Source of the DNA: Adiantum capillus-veneris
Lineage: Eukaryota > Streptophyta > Polypodiopsida > Polypodiales > Pteridaceae
Length of the DNA: 64,000 nucleotides
Direction of reading: 5' to 3'
NCBI GenBank assembly: GCA_014529385.2
Contig: CM043958.1
Span: 122,172,817 to 122,236,816 of the forward strand
Shown here: piece by piece, positions 33,926 to 44,604 of the stretch
Numbering within the stretch: the first letter of the stretch is position 1
Layout of the letters: each line of letters opens with the position of its first letter
Translations under genes and position numbers: made by a program
Notes under the pieces: model-generated
Seen by the model: only the letters and a program-made list of their open reading frames with translations
Database searches by the model: none
What the model was told of the DNA's origin: nothing

Positions 33926-34699
33926 CTATTTGCCTTTTTCTGCTTTCCATTCTCTACAGTCTCTTTTCATGTGACCCTTCTTGCCACAATGGTAGCATTC
34001 TATGTCACTCTTGCCTTTAGCACTGCGGGACTTGCTACGAGACTGGTTCCTCTTTCCACCTTTGTAATTTTCTTTGGTCCTTCCCCTGACAACTAAGGTT
34101 GTTCCTTTGCCTTTGTCCATTGTATTTCTATTGGTTTCTTCAGTAAGCAGACTGCCTTCTACACCTGCTATGGTCAAACCATCTGGAGGTGCAGAATTAC
34201 TCAAAGCTGTGCGAAAAGTGTCCCAACTGTCCGGTAATGTGATCAACAGGAACATAGCTCTAACAGGTTCATCAAACTTCACACCTTGAGCTGACAACTG
34301 ACTGTAGATGGTGTTGAATTCATTCAGATGATTGGACATAGGTGTCCCTTCTTTCATCTTCAAGTCAACAAGCTTCTTAAGCCAGTATACCTGTGAAGCT
34401 GCACTCTGCTTCTCATAAAGATCACTCAGCTTTGTCCATGCTTCATAAGCCGACATCTCGTCTACTACATTGAAGTAAACGCTTTCTCCCAAAGTTAGCA
34501 TAATGGTAGAAAGTGTCAATTCATCCATTTCGCTCCATTCATCTTCGTCCATATCTTCTGGTTTTATCCCCTTGAGCTTTATAGGTTTTATCTGATTCTT
34601 TTGTACCAACACGTGCCAAATCTGCTTCTTCCACAATGGGAAATTGGTTCCATCCAGCTTCTTGATATTGTAAAGAGCAGTGTCCTGTGATCCAACCAT
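33926..34699 (-). pseudogene. Copia C gag
   Basis: 257-residue open frame from MVGSQDTALYNIKKLDGTNF to the TAG at 33926. Copia gag blocks are clear: FPLWKKQIWHVLVQK near residue 20, AYEAWTKLSDLYEKQSA near 84, LVDLKMKEGTPMSNHLNEFN near 110, and a basic tail with the zinc knuckle CYHCGKKGHMKRDC (CX2CX4HX4C) near 235-248. Gag is intact over this length and is the best-preserved protein of the element. It shares its frame with protease and integrase, so the element normally makes one gag-pol polyprotein. Confidence 0.93.
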
Positions 34700-35859
34700 A
34701 GCTACGCTTCACAGTAGTTTACTTTCCTGGAAAAAATTCGGCAGAGTTTCCCCTGTAAACTGACCTCTGAACCAATATCAACCTGTCAAATGCACCAAGA
34801 AAGCTTCAGATTCTGCAAAAATTTCAGTAGAGTCTCCTTTGTAAAATGGCTCTGGTGTACTCAAAAAACAGACCAAAAACAGCTCAAAAAACCACTATCT
34901 CTCTAACACTGTAAGCTGTGGGTAAACCTGTCCTACACCTGTACTGTCTCTCACTGTCCTATCACTGTCCTGTAAGCATAGATTGCGACAATGCCTCAAC
35001 GGCAGTAAAGCAAAGATGCAATCCCAACTGTCTAACTCACAGTCAATACATCCTAGCTACCTATCTAAGGGTGCTCGAGGGATCGCTCCAAGACCTGTAG
35101 CACCGAAAGAATCTCAACATTCGAGAATCCCCCAACTCAATAAAACCTCACTCGTCGACCCTCAACAAAGGCTGCAGTAAATCTGACAATGCATAGACTT
35201 CCCACAAAGTCATACATCCACAAATTTCCCACTATATGTTGTAACCACTGCGGCGGTTGTTTGCTGCGTGACTCACAGCCAGCAAACCCTCAACAGACAT
35301 ACATCATCTCTGACAATACATCCCATGTGGAAGCACCTGCAATGTCAGGATGAAATCTAGAATATCAAGCAGCAAACACAAGCTATCTGATGAACTAGTG
35401 GATGTCGCCTACAGTCTGTGTGTAGATGCGTCCGTGTCGTATGTGACACGAGCTACCTGATGAACTAGTGGATGTCGCCTACAATCTGTGTGTAGATGCG
35501 TCCGTGTCGTATGTGACACGCCTCCAAGAACTGTGAGCCGTCCTTTGTTGTGTAGACAGCCACAAATCAGCACTCTGGAAGTGCAGATATCCTCAGCACT
35601 TGCAGTCGTAGGCCGAAACCCCAAATTTGCAGAGTCGGATCTGCACCCGCCAAGACCACGTAGTCAAAAATGGCCTGCGCAAAACTTTGTCAAAGCCGAA
35701 CGGTGGCCGAGATGACCTAAGAATGAAATTTTGAGAACATCGAGGCCTTCGGGCTCACCCACAGGATTTGGGGCCGTGTCTTCGCCTGTCGAATCTCACT
35801 CCAATCTGAGCAGGTGACTCTGGCTACCTGCAAATTCTGCCCCGAGCCTCGATCTGAGC
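34700..35859 (-). other. Copia C leader (5' untranslated region)
   Basis: About 1.16 kb between the primer site and the gag start with no long meaningful frame. It contains a 70-bp tandem duplication at 35381-35520 (AGCTA-CTGATGAACTAGTGG units) with a few differences. Confidence 0.7.
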
Positions 35860-35871
35860 TCTGATACCATT
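35860..35871 (-). promoter_or_regulatory. Copia C primer-binding site
   Basis: The minus strand reads TGGTATCAGAGC close to the 5' LTR edge; the plus strand shows GCTCTGATACCA at about 35859-35870. Confidence 0.92.
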
Positions 35872-36063
35872 TGAAGGAGTACGAGCGGAAGTGCGACGCG
35901 AGAGAGAGTGCGAGAAGAAGATCACGATGATATGGTGAACTCGCTCTACTATAATGTGTAGAGCATAGTGAGTTCTTATTAGGTTTTTACAAAATAATAT
36001 GTGTACATACCTGGCGGCCCGCCCACTTACCTGGGCGACCACATTGGGCTTTATACCCCAACA
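35872..36063 (-). repeat. Copia C 5' LTR
   Basis: 192 bp, TGAAGGAGTACGAG to ACCCCAACA in plus-strand reading, followed by the CCCTT duplication and the rest of the split family C LTR. Confidence 0.95.
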
Positions 36064-36208
36064 CCCTTTACCATTGGCCCCGTGTTGAGATAGATCTGTA
36101 AGCATATGTCTATATTTTAACCCTTGTGACCGTTTATTCTCCCACATTAAATTATCAATTTAATATGAGAAAATCATTTGGGTTGGTTAGATATTAGATT
36201 TTATGACA

Positions 36209-37380
36209 TTTAACTCACTGGATCATCAAATCCCCAATCAATTTCATCTTCAGTGCATACCTGATCAAAAGAACTTGTATCCAAGGTGTCACCCACGCAA
36301 TCCATAGGCAGCGGTAGCTACTCCATCTATTTAGTATCTAACTCATCATGAGTACAAGAAAAATGCCCAACTCTCCCTTGGCCTCCACTTCACCATTGTC
36401 CTTTGGTTGACCTAGTAGGCCCGCTCGGCTATCCATAGATGTGGCCTTGTTCTTTTCTGCAAAGCTACAAACCAATTACACTTCAACACTTTCCACTACA
36501 ACCCTCATCAACATGGCCATCAACATGGTGCCACACCTGCCAACCTCGACTGCATATACTCCTTCACAAGCCCCAATGCTTCAACATGCTCTTCTTTCAC
36601 ACTTTTGATCACCATATTATTAGACATACAACAAGGTAGCTTTACCCTTACCAGCATAAGCTCATCAAAATCTGTTCCCTCACTATAGGATGTGGACTCA
36701 TCCGCTCTATCCTTCTTGCTTGTCTCCCAAAATCTTGAGCTCGTGTCCTTATCATCATCACCATATACCGATTCCATATTTGCATCTTCATCTTCTTATT
36801 GCTCCACAAAATCTTGACCATCATCTTGACTCTGCACACTCTTCACCCACTTCCAAGCTCTTGGCATCTGCAACTTGGCCACATCTTGCTACCTTTTCAT
36901 GCATAATCTTCATGAGAACATTCTCTCTTACCTCCTCACTCTGCTCTTGAGACTCAACATTGGCTATCTCTTCAGCACACGAGTCCTCCTCTATGAAATG
37001 CTCATTCTTATTGACAAGCTTGTCCCCCATCGGCATGGGCACACCACTAATAGAAAACTTCCAAGGAGAATAATTGACCATCAATCTTACCTCAATAGGT
37101 TCCACACTTCAATGACACCACCTCCACCAATTGAAACATAGGACACAACACCACAACAAGTATATAACCCGTAGGCCTTATCAAGCCCAACTCTAGCTTC
37201 CGCTTCACCTTTCTACTCTTTACCTTGACCAAATACACCATATCATCATAGCTATTTGCACTAAACACCACCTTCTCTCTAATCCTTGGATGCAAGCAAT
37301 CAAGGAACTTAAATAACTTGAAGTAGTGGTTGCTGCTAAACCCCGTAACAACCTTGTTGGACGGGAAGTCTCACACACCC
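36209..37380 (-). pseudogene. Element E polyprotein and gag tail
   Basis: Continues the region cut at 22272. Minus-strand pieces: 37370-37092 with FKFLDCLHPRIREKVVFSAN followed by SYDDMVYLVKVKSRK, the end of a Ty3/gypsy gag capsid (compare FLDYLHEEVRDKV in element B); then 37105-36821 (SPWKFSISGVPMPMGDKLVN, acidic tail EDSCAEEIANVESQEQSEEV) and 36839-36520, acidic and without a known fold. Several stops and frame changes. A degenerate retroelement, not a host gene. Confidence 0.55.
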
Positions 37381-38316
37381 ATGAAGTGCATGCAAACACT
37401 ACCTAGATCAACATAATGTCAATCGAGGACACAGATGACACGATAGGCACACGGAGGAAATCTCTTAAGCTTGTCAGGTTGAGACCATCCTACACATACA
37501 ACACTCTGGAAGGCCAACTAAACCACAATCAAGAACCTCACTGCTCTCAACTACACCACCTAGCCACATACACACATGCGGAAGGTAACTCACCTAATCG
37601 TGCCAGATTCATACGAAACTTGAGGAACACCATCCCCTCACTAGGATACACCTGTCCCTAAGCTTCTACACTCAAAACCCTCACTCTAAACCCGTCTGCG
37701 GAAAACGCGTAGGATGACAGAGCAGAATTCTGAAAGTGCCTGAAACTGAAATTTATGAATACCTATGCGTAGCTTAGGTCGCCACAATTCTATAGACTAC
37801 TAGCACGCAGAAAACAGACATCATTTGATACACTTACGGCCACAAATAGTTCATAGATGCGTTGGCATGTGCGCTTTGTCTCGCGGGGAATGCTTGGCGT
37901 TGTCGCGTAGCTCTCCTCGAGCCTACCGCAATGGTGCAGTCGGATCTCCAATGTGTTGAGCGAGCCGGGCGTAGCGAGAGGATGAAGCTCACTCTCACTC
38001 TCTTTCTCTCTCACACACAGTAGACGGCAGCGCTAAAGTTTGATTATGATTAAAAGTCATCTTTACAAAATGACCTAGGTACCTTATACACTAAGGCTAC
38101 CTTAGGTTTAACCAAAAATGGGGTTGAAAGGGTCAAATGGCTTTGTATTTACAATCTGGAAGTGCCATTGCACCCCGGCTTCTGAAACTAGAATAACTAC
38201 TCATTACAAATGACGTTTATAGCCATAATCCGCAGCATTTCATAACTCGCAAAAGATAAGACTTTGGTACGAAACTTGAGTTATGTTGTGTTGTTGACCC
38301 AGCGGTCAACAAACCT
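37381..38316. other. Element E internal region without recognised coding
   Basis: No protein motif found. At about 37767-37776 the minus strand reads TGTGGCGACC, like the primer-site candidate of gypsy A at 6754, and CAACATAATGTCAATC-GGACAC near 37406 resembles sequence near 6790. These shared words suggest an LTR-end or leader of a gypsy A-like element. The plus-strand frame 37416-37661 has no known domain. Confidence 0.35.
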
Positions 38317-38740
38317 CTAACTGCTTCCAACAAGCTCCAAATTGCTCAACAAAAACCATTCTTCCAAAAAGATCGAGTAAACAAACAGACTAGATTTCAT
38401 TAATTTTGAAACGGTCGAAGCTGATACAATAGGGATAGACTTGCCCTTAAGTTTCACATCAAGTACAATAGTTAGATCCTTCTCTGTAGTCAAAGTCGCT
38501 TTTCTCGCCCGATAGTCGACCACGGTATTGTTCTTATGGTACCAAGGAATTCCCAGGAGGACACCATATGAATCGATAGCATCCATAGCTCAAAATTTGC
38601 TAATCTTATGGGTCTTCAATCCCTGTGAAAATGGGGCCAATGCTTGGCTTAATCATCTCTATTGACTTGAAATCCGGTCACGTCACATTTCACCACACCA
38701 TTAGCCAGTTGTTTGTCTCCTTCAAGCTCATTTTTTTACT
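38317..38740 (-). pseudogene. Gypsy protease fragment in element E
   Basis: The frame 38586-38317 reads DSYGVLLGIPWYHKNNTVVD, YRARKATLTTEK, then VKLKGKSIPIVSASTVSKLM. The block G-V-L-L-G-x-x-W followed by an x-V-D-Y strand is the C-terminal half of the retropepsin-like protease of Ty3/gypsy elements, and the Lys-rich stretch with PIVSA is the usual linker to RT. The active-site D-S-G region would lie near 38700 but is broken. It sits only about 40 bp from an element B-type leader (CTCCTCAATGGGGGCAC at 38760), so gag has been deleted between. Confidence 0.65.
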
Positions 38741-38775
38741 TCAAACGGGAGCTTTAGTGCACTCCTCAATGGGGG

Positions 38776-39345
38776 CACTAGAAGATGGAGAGGGGGAATG
38801 AGGGAACACACCCAGCACACACATAAATGCCTCTTTATAGCTTAGGGCATTCGCAACACCCCTATCCTCTCAAAAACACCTTCGAACGATATAATTTGTA
38901 CTAGCAAACCACCTCCTGCACACTTCACAATACTCTCACACTCTTCAAGACCACAACACAACTCACACCCACTGCCACAGTTTGTCTCCACCCTTACACA
39001 TGCACAGCCGCTCAATCTCACTCTCTAACACAAAACACCGCCAGTCCGGGGGGGGCACACACATGCACACTGCCAGCACCATGGGATACACTAGATTAGG
39101 AGAAAGAGGGGGAGGAAGGGAAAACAACACCACAAGTGGTCAACAGTGGCTTGATTACACTTCAAGAGACACTTACAAAGCTTGCACTACCATCACAATG
39201 GCCATTTCCATGAGAAAATACAAAGGGGGGTTGACAGGCACAATCCTTGGTCAAAAGCTCCACTCTGTAGGCTTCAAACGGCTCAAAAATTCCCTTAGCA
39301 AAAAGCATTAAAAATAATCCAGACATTGACTTTTATAGGGGATCC
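38776..39345 (-). repeat. Element B-type LTR, partial
   Basis: Begins AGATGGAGAGGGGGAA next to the same leader motif as element B (CTCCTCAATGGGGGCAC, 38760-38776) and follows the B LTR order: ACACACCCAGCACACAC, TGCCTCTTTATAGC, CACCCCTATCC, a GGGGGGGCACACACATGCACAC block. There is no (CT)n here. Its right end is not defined; similarity seems to fade after 39345. Confidence 0.6.
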
Positions 39346-39619
39346 TTGTCCACTTTGGAAAGGGGCCTTGGATTGGCACACCTAGAATCCCACTTTGGAA
39401 GCTTTGGAAAGGGAGGGAATCACCTTTGCTTGATCTCACTCTACCTGCTCTGTTCACTTGAGGGGAGGTGCAATAGTGAGGTTGCTTGTGCCCCTAACAT
39501 TTTGAATTTTTTATTTTATTTTCTCTTTTTCTTTCTCTCTTTGCACCTTGGAACCTGCCCTTTAGCCCACTTTGACCTTGCCTTGGACTACCTCCTTTGT
39601 CTGGCCTTTGAGATTTGAG
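39346..39619. other. Unassigned; T-rich stretch at 39505-39545
   Basis: No motif recognised. CCACTTTGGAA occurs twice (39349 and 39391), a short local duplication. Confidence 0.4.
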
Positions 39620-41060
39620 CAAATGGTGAGTTCAAACTTGATGAGAACATGCATGGGCTTTTTGATGCATATAGGGACTATTGGGAGACTTTTGAAAATT
39701 TTGTCTTACAAGTACGCGTTATTTGGACTCTTGAATAGAGCAATCTCGTTTTCATAATGAGGATTCTCAAGAAGAACCAAGTAATTAATTACTTTAGCAA
39801 GTACCCAGTTATGAAATTTCTTGGGAACAAATTTGTGCAAACCTAGAAGGAGAGAAAGATGCATGTCTTCTAGCATACTTAATATCAAAGGATGATGCTT
39901 TAGGGAATTCTATAACAATTGAAGTTGTACCTAAAGTTCAAATTAAGGCCAATGTAATTTTTTTCAAGATACATTATGCTACAGACGCCCGCAACGGTGG
40001 TTCCAAAGGTGGTAGGCTATCTTTTGATTGATATGCAAGAAAGCACCATATCCATGGACTATTTTCAGGTTTATCATGATTCTATGTATGCTATTGAGGA
40101 TGTAGCATTCCATTTAGAGGTTCTTTTGTGCTTTTATGCATCAACCTTGGACTATTTTTAGGTTTATCATGATTCTGTGTATGCATAAACTATTTTTAGG
40201 TTTTATCATGATTCTATGTATGCTATTGAGGATGTTGCATTCGGTTTAGATGTTTCTTGTGAGTTGATGCATGAACCTTTAACCATTGTGGAAGAGAAAA
40301 ATGTAGGTGATGATGTTTTAAGTATGCCTATTCAGGGAGGGTGATGAATGATATGCATGAACTTACCACTATTGCTTTATGCATGGAATATGCGAATGAC
40401 ATGGAAAGAGAAATTGATGCTATCTTTGTGATATATGCAGATTTCGAAGAAGAGGTGGAGAGATGTTATCTTTGTGAGATATGCAGGTTTCTATGAAGAA
40501 GAGTTGCAGAGATGCTTACTAACAAGTGATAAGGATAAGGTGCAATTTTTCGTGAATATATTTAGATCTTATGCATGCTATAAGTATATATATTTTTTTA
40601 CAACATAGTACACGTAAATTACAAGGCATTTTAACAATAAAGGAAGATGATGATGCATTAATGGATCTTCAAGATGATGTCGTAAAAGGGATTTTGGTTC
40701 CATATGTCAAGGGTAACCCACAGCTTAATGAGAGATATGACACTCGGCAACGAGGTGATGAGGATGATGTAGAGATTATGCAAATGTTGGATGAGGATTT
40801 GGATGATTCTATGCCTACGAGGGGTGATGTTCATGCAGTGTTTCAAGTACCATAGAAATAGTAGATGTTGTGGAATTTTTCGAACCACAAATGAATATTG
40901 AGATACTAGCAAGGATGAAGTCAATTCCCCATTGCCTTTAGATTTGATGGGGAACCTGTTGTTGCTTTCATATGATCCAAGAGGATATGATTATGTGTAC
41001 GGTCTTGGGTAGTGGATCCATATGTCGTTTGATCCACAAGAGTTCTACAAATTGTATGTC
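39620..41060 (+). pseudogene. Unidentified degenerate plus-strand coding relic
   Basis: Several plus-strand stretches look like once-coding, acidic protein sequence: FKLDENMHGLFDAYRDYWET (39633), YFQVYHDSMYAIEDVAFHLE (40059) and its duplicated relative FYHDSMYAIEDVAFGLDVSC (40200), then HEPLTIVEEKNVGDDVLSMP (40270), MNDMHELTTIALCMEYANDM (40344) and the 40571-40855 frame with IKEDDDALMDLQDDVVKGIL and EDDVEIMQMLDEDLDD. They change frame and contain stops. I do not recognise the family. No retroelement motif is visible; a decayed gene or part of a lesser-known element are both possible. Confidence 0.4.
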
Positions 41061-41925
41061 TCACGGCTCATTATCTTCATATGCTATTAAGTAGGGGCTT
41101 ATTGAGTACTTATGCTTGATATGTTCGCCAGATGCAGCCAAGAATGATGAGCACGATGAAATTTATGCAAAAAACAATCTAGAATTTAGCTTTGGGATCA
41201 AGCCGCATTATATCGGGCTTCAATCCGGTCTAGAACAGGCCCAATACGGCCAAAATAGCTCCATTTATACATATTTCAGAGTTTTTGAACAACTATCATT
41301 GTGAGTCAACTTAATGAAATGGTTGAGGTATCTGATAATTTAAGAGTTAACAATGGTGATTATGCAAGCGTCCGGCAAGTGTAGGAGGTAGCAGAACTTT
41401 ACTGCACTTGAATTGGCCACGCAATTATAAAGTTATGCTCAAAACTCTTTTCAAATACATTCAAGAGGGGAGAATTTCCCAATTTAAAGATCAAAGTCAA
41501 GATCTTACGTTGTGGGTGATGAGATTGGAAGGTGGTAGGGCTTTACGGCACCCCAATTGGGCTCCAAATGAAGTAGTTATGGGCAACCAATTGTTTTCTT
41601 ATGTTTTTGTGGGGAGCCTTAGAGGAAGATGGAAGAGGGTGGGTGAGAGGGTGCCACATGGTGCCCCCTAAATCCCATATGAAAAATAAAAGCATTGACA
41701 GGAAAATCTATATATAAATCAATGTAAAGGCCTCATAGTGTATCAAAAGGCTTAAGAGCTTTTCGAGCTCACAAGCCATGGCGTTCAATTTGTTGCCTAC
41801 GTGTGGCACTTTCTTGCGAAGTCATCAATAGCGACATGTCTTGACAAAGCAAGCTATTGCCATCAACAGCTTTGTTGGAGTTGTTGGTGGATCCCCTTGG
41901 GACGTGTGTTCCCACGTCGGGCCAA
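41061..41925. other. Unassigned sequence
   Basis: The open frames at 41116-41304 and 41408-41671 (plus) show no known domain. Nothing else identified. Confidence 0.4.
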
Positions 41926-41950
41926 CCCCCCCCCCCCCCCCCCCCCCCCC
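41926..41950. repeat. Poly(C) run, 25 bp
   Basis: Uninterrupted homopolymer of C between GGGCCAA and TTCCTTTTCC. Gly/Pro-rich frames here are artefacts. Such long C runs are often assembly- or polymerase-sensitive. Confidence 0.9.
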
Positions 41951-42067
41951 TTCCTTTTCCTAATGCATGGCAAGTTACACACACCGTGGGGGGAAATGCA
42001 TGTCGTGGTGAACCCGAGTTCCCGTATTAAAAAAACGGACAGAAGATCTTTTTTTTGAGTTTTTTTT

Positions 42068-42397
42068 TTGGAGGAGGCCACGACTAATGATAGAGAGAGA
42101 AGAGTGATTCAAGATTTTTCTTTAATGAATATTTTTTTGGAAGGGCCTTTTCCACGGCAAAGAAGAGGAGGATTTTTTTTTATGAACTTTACCTCGACAA
42201 ACGGGGAGGAAAAGATTTTCTTGCTCTTGGAAAGAGAAGACGCCTGCCTTCAAAGGTGGAGAAGACTTTCACGAGAAGGGTGTATTATTGAGTGGCCATC
42301 GCCAATCCCAATAATGAAATGCCATGGCTCAATCTATATGTGTGCTACAACAAATGCCATGACAAAGCCAATATATTCACTATCAATAAAAGAATAA
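42068..42397 (+). pseudogene. Orphan reading frame, unknown
   Basis: 109-residue frame with EEATTNDRERRVIQDFSLMN, FLEGPFPRQRRG and a C-terminal part ending IKE. It looks more protein-like than its neighbours but matches nothing I know. No promoter or partner gene is visible. The ATG lies in a T-rich, G-rich junk-like stretch, so it may be chance. Confidence 0.2.
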
Positions 42398-43649
42398 AGC
42401 ATCCAAGGACTTCTCTTTCATTGAAAGATTGAGAATTAAAGTTTTTTCACCACATGTTAGGTGAAGGGTTTGCATGCACCTAACATAACCTTTTTAGTAT
42501 GTAGAAAACTAGGATTATCACCATTTTGCAAATAGAGGAGGAGGCACTAAAAAATCCCTCACAAAGAGAGTGGCTGACATCTCATGTCTATTGGTCTCAT
42601 CTTTTTTATATGGTGCAGTCGATGAAGAAAGACATTGAGAATGGCAATTTGGTTTAAGAGAAAGTAAGTATAGGCCATCCTCATATGACCTCTGCAGATC
42701 ATAACCCTTCATAAATGATCTGCGCAAAGATTCTACCCTTGATAACCCCCTCTTCCGTTGCCGTGTTTGGAGCTTTCCTAAAGTAGAAATCTTTTTTGAA
42801 GGATTTTTATTTTGTCGCAATGTTGTCGATTTGATGAATCAATCTATTGTAAGTACTTGAATAATACTAGTTGTCTTGGTTCTTTCATAGCGAATGTTTT
42901 GTGAAAACCATCCGTCACTTGGAAACAATGGGCCAAAAATTGTGTACTCAAAAATCTATTTGAACTCCACAAAGCTCTTTAATTCCACATGCATTGCACG
43001 CTCAATTTAATTGTATCACAATAGAATGTCTAGTACAAAAGATCTCTTGGTGAGGGATGTGATAAATATCCAACACAATTCTCAACATAAGTTGCCTCCT
43101 ATTGATAGTATGTTGATGACTATTGTACGTGATGAGATCAAGTGAAGGAAGGATCACCTTTGGCTATCGGATAAAAGCATGTATTGGTGATACTACTTTC
43201 TGCACTTTTTGGTGATACCACACTTTTAAAAAAATGGAGACCGATAATCTTTTTCCAAAAAAATTCAAAACACGTTGGACTTATAGTTTTAGATTTCGCA
43301 TGAAAAATCTATTCATTGATATATATCGAGCTAGTTTATTTTACATGTAACATGTGAAGATGGGGCTTGTAAAGTGCTACCAAAGGACTGTCCTAAACAC
43401 CCACGAGCAACAATAAATGCTTCCGCTCTATTCAAATTAGAAGTATTGTACAGTTGTAAGGGTATCCTCTTCTACACATGAAATTAGAAGTGAGAAGAAG
43501 TAAGAAGTGCAAGTTAGAGCGAATCGTGCGAGACAACTATTAAGGATTTCTAAGCCCTTAGTAAACTACCTAAAGTTTGAAGGATAAATCCATTGTGTGA
43601 CTACTTTCACGTGAACGTAGCCCACACTTGAGTAAACCACATATATCGT

Positions 43650-43650
<1 letters not shown>
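42398..43650. other. Unassigned sequence
   Basis: AT-rich, stops in all frames, no motif seen on either strand. Confidence 0.4.

Positions 43651-43700
<50 letters not shown>
43651..43700. repeat. (CT)n microsatellite
   Basis: 50-bp CT run followed by TACATTTTATCTCTCTCC. Confidence 0.97.
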
Positions 43701-43704
<4 letters not shown>

Positions 43705-43771
43705 TTTTATCTCTCTCCATTAAGTACACCACTCTAATCATTACTTAGTACTCATTAAAATCCTAACTACT

Positions 43772-44440
43772 CTATGTGATTGGAACACTCCCACAAATGA
43801 CCCCATTGATCGATTGCCAATCAAATATACTACCCCGATGTGAATCTTTATACCTATATAGTTGCAAGTCCGTGCTAGGCTCATAGAAGAGTGCATAATC
43901 AACGGTAGCACTCACATAGTACAATGTGAAACTCACCAAATCCAAACGTAATTTCCTTAAAGTTGCAAACATTGGCTTTCCAACCAAACCATGTAACTGA
44001 AATTGGGTTTGCAAAATTGTCAAGTGGTTGACCCACAATCTTTGTATACATAACAACACCCTCAACCACATTCACCATATCAACGTGCATTTTCAAATTT
44101 TATTTAAGGGCATAAAAATAAGCTTACAATCAACCATACCATTTTTTGATAACATACCCTATTCATATTGCCTCTATAATAGCCATACGCCCTCATTTGT
44201 GCATATAATTTAAATGCCTAGAAAGTATCACCTCTGACACAAATCTTTCATGTAAAATTCATTCTTTAAGAGATACTCAACTTTAGCCTCATGATTGCCT
44301 CCAATAATCAAATCATCCACATGGATGCATACACTCACAATATTCTTTCATTCTCTCACGCATACAATGAGTGATCTACATCAACCATATGAAATCCATA
44401 CAACTAGTAGTCAACTTCAACCATATGAAAGCTAACGTCA
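43772..44440 (-). pseudogene. Copia reverse transcriptase/RNase H fragment
   Basis: Minus-strand reading with stops: MREKMKEYCECM, HVDDLIIGGNHEAK (a YVDD-type site as VHVDD, about 44330-44311), KNEFYMKDLC, then after a frame change MVDCKLIFMPLK, NLKMHVDMVNVVEGV and finally VDYALFYEPSTDLQLYRYKD with SIFDWQSINGVIC (about 43910-43800). The order catalytic palm, M-K-D-L, DCK-x-x-x-P-L and RNase H start (Y-x-D-S, then S-x-x-D-x-x-S-x-x-G) fits Ty1/copia pol. Family of plant copia, heavily decayed. It points away from the fragment at 44605. Confidence 0.78.
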
Positions 44441-44604
44441 ACAAAGTATGTTGTATTCCTTTCATCGACATGCAATAAATGAAGGCAACAAACTAACTAT
44501 GCATCAATGAACAAGAAAACAGATGATGCAAAAAGGTTGTTTGTCATGCACCATATGTCACAACATTATTTCTCGTGGTGCATCTACATCATGTGATTGT
44601 TATG

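Larger units (their letters stand above)
30437..36063 (-). mobile_element. Ty1/copia retrotransposon copia C
   Basis: Complete minus-strand element of 5627 bp with 192-bp LTRs (30437-30628 and 35872-36063) and a perfect target duplication CCCTT (30432-30436, 36064-36068). It has a tRNA-Met primer site at 35860-35871, a ~1.1-kb leader, gag, pol and a polypurine tract AAGTGGGAGGT before the left LTR. The LTRs differ at about 11 of 192 positions. Gag, protease, integrase, RT and RNase H are all recognisable, with the RT YVDD intact, but there are about four in-frame stops and three frame changes. It belongs to a different family from A1/A2. Confidence 0.96.
22273..36208 (-). mobile_element. Split LTR of gypsy family C (host of two nested insertions)
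   Basis: Three pieces form one LTR: 22273-22823, 29413-30436 and 36064-36208. The first starts TGTAAGATAATTGG, the last ends TTATGACA, and in order they follow the solo LTR in copia A1 (reverse complement). The LTR is interrupted by gypsy C (22824-29412) and by copia C (30437-36063). No element-internal sequence or primer site borders it, so it is a solo LTR inserted in element E. Target duplications at its ends are unclear (ATTTT left, TTTAA right), but element B gives the uninterrupted site. Confidence 0.85.

Noticed and set aside
36439-37141. Plus-strand open frames in element E
   Set aside because: They are shadows of the acidic minus-strand polyprotein relic, which is supported by its relationship to element B.
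41863-42081. Gly-rich frames around the poly(C) run
   Set aside because: Artefact of the homopolymer.
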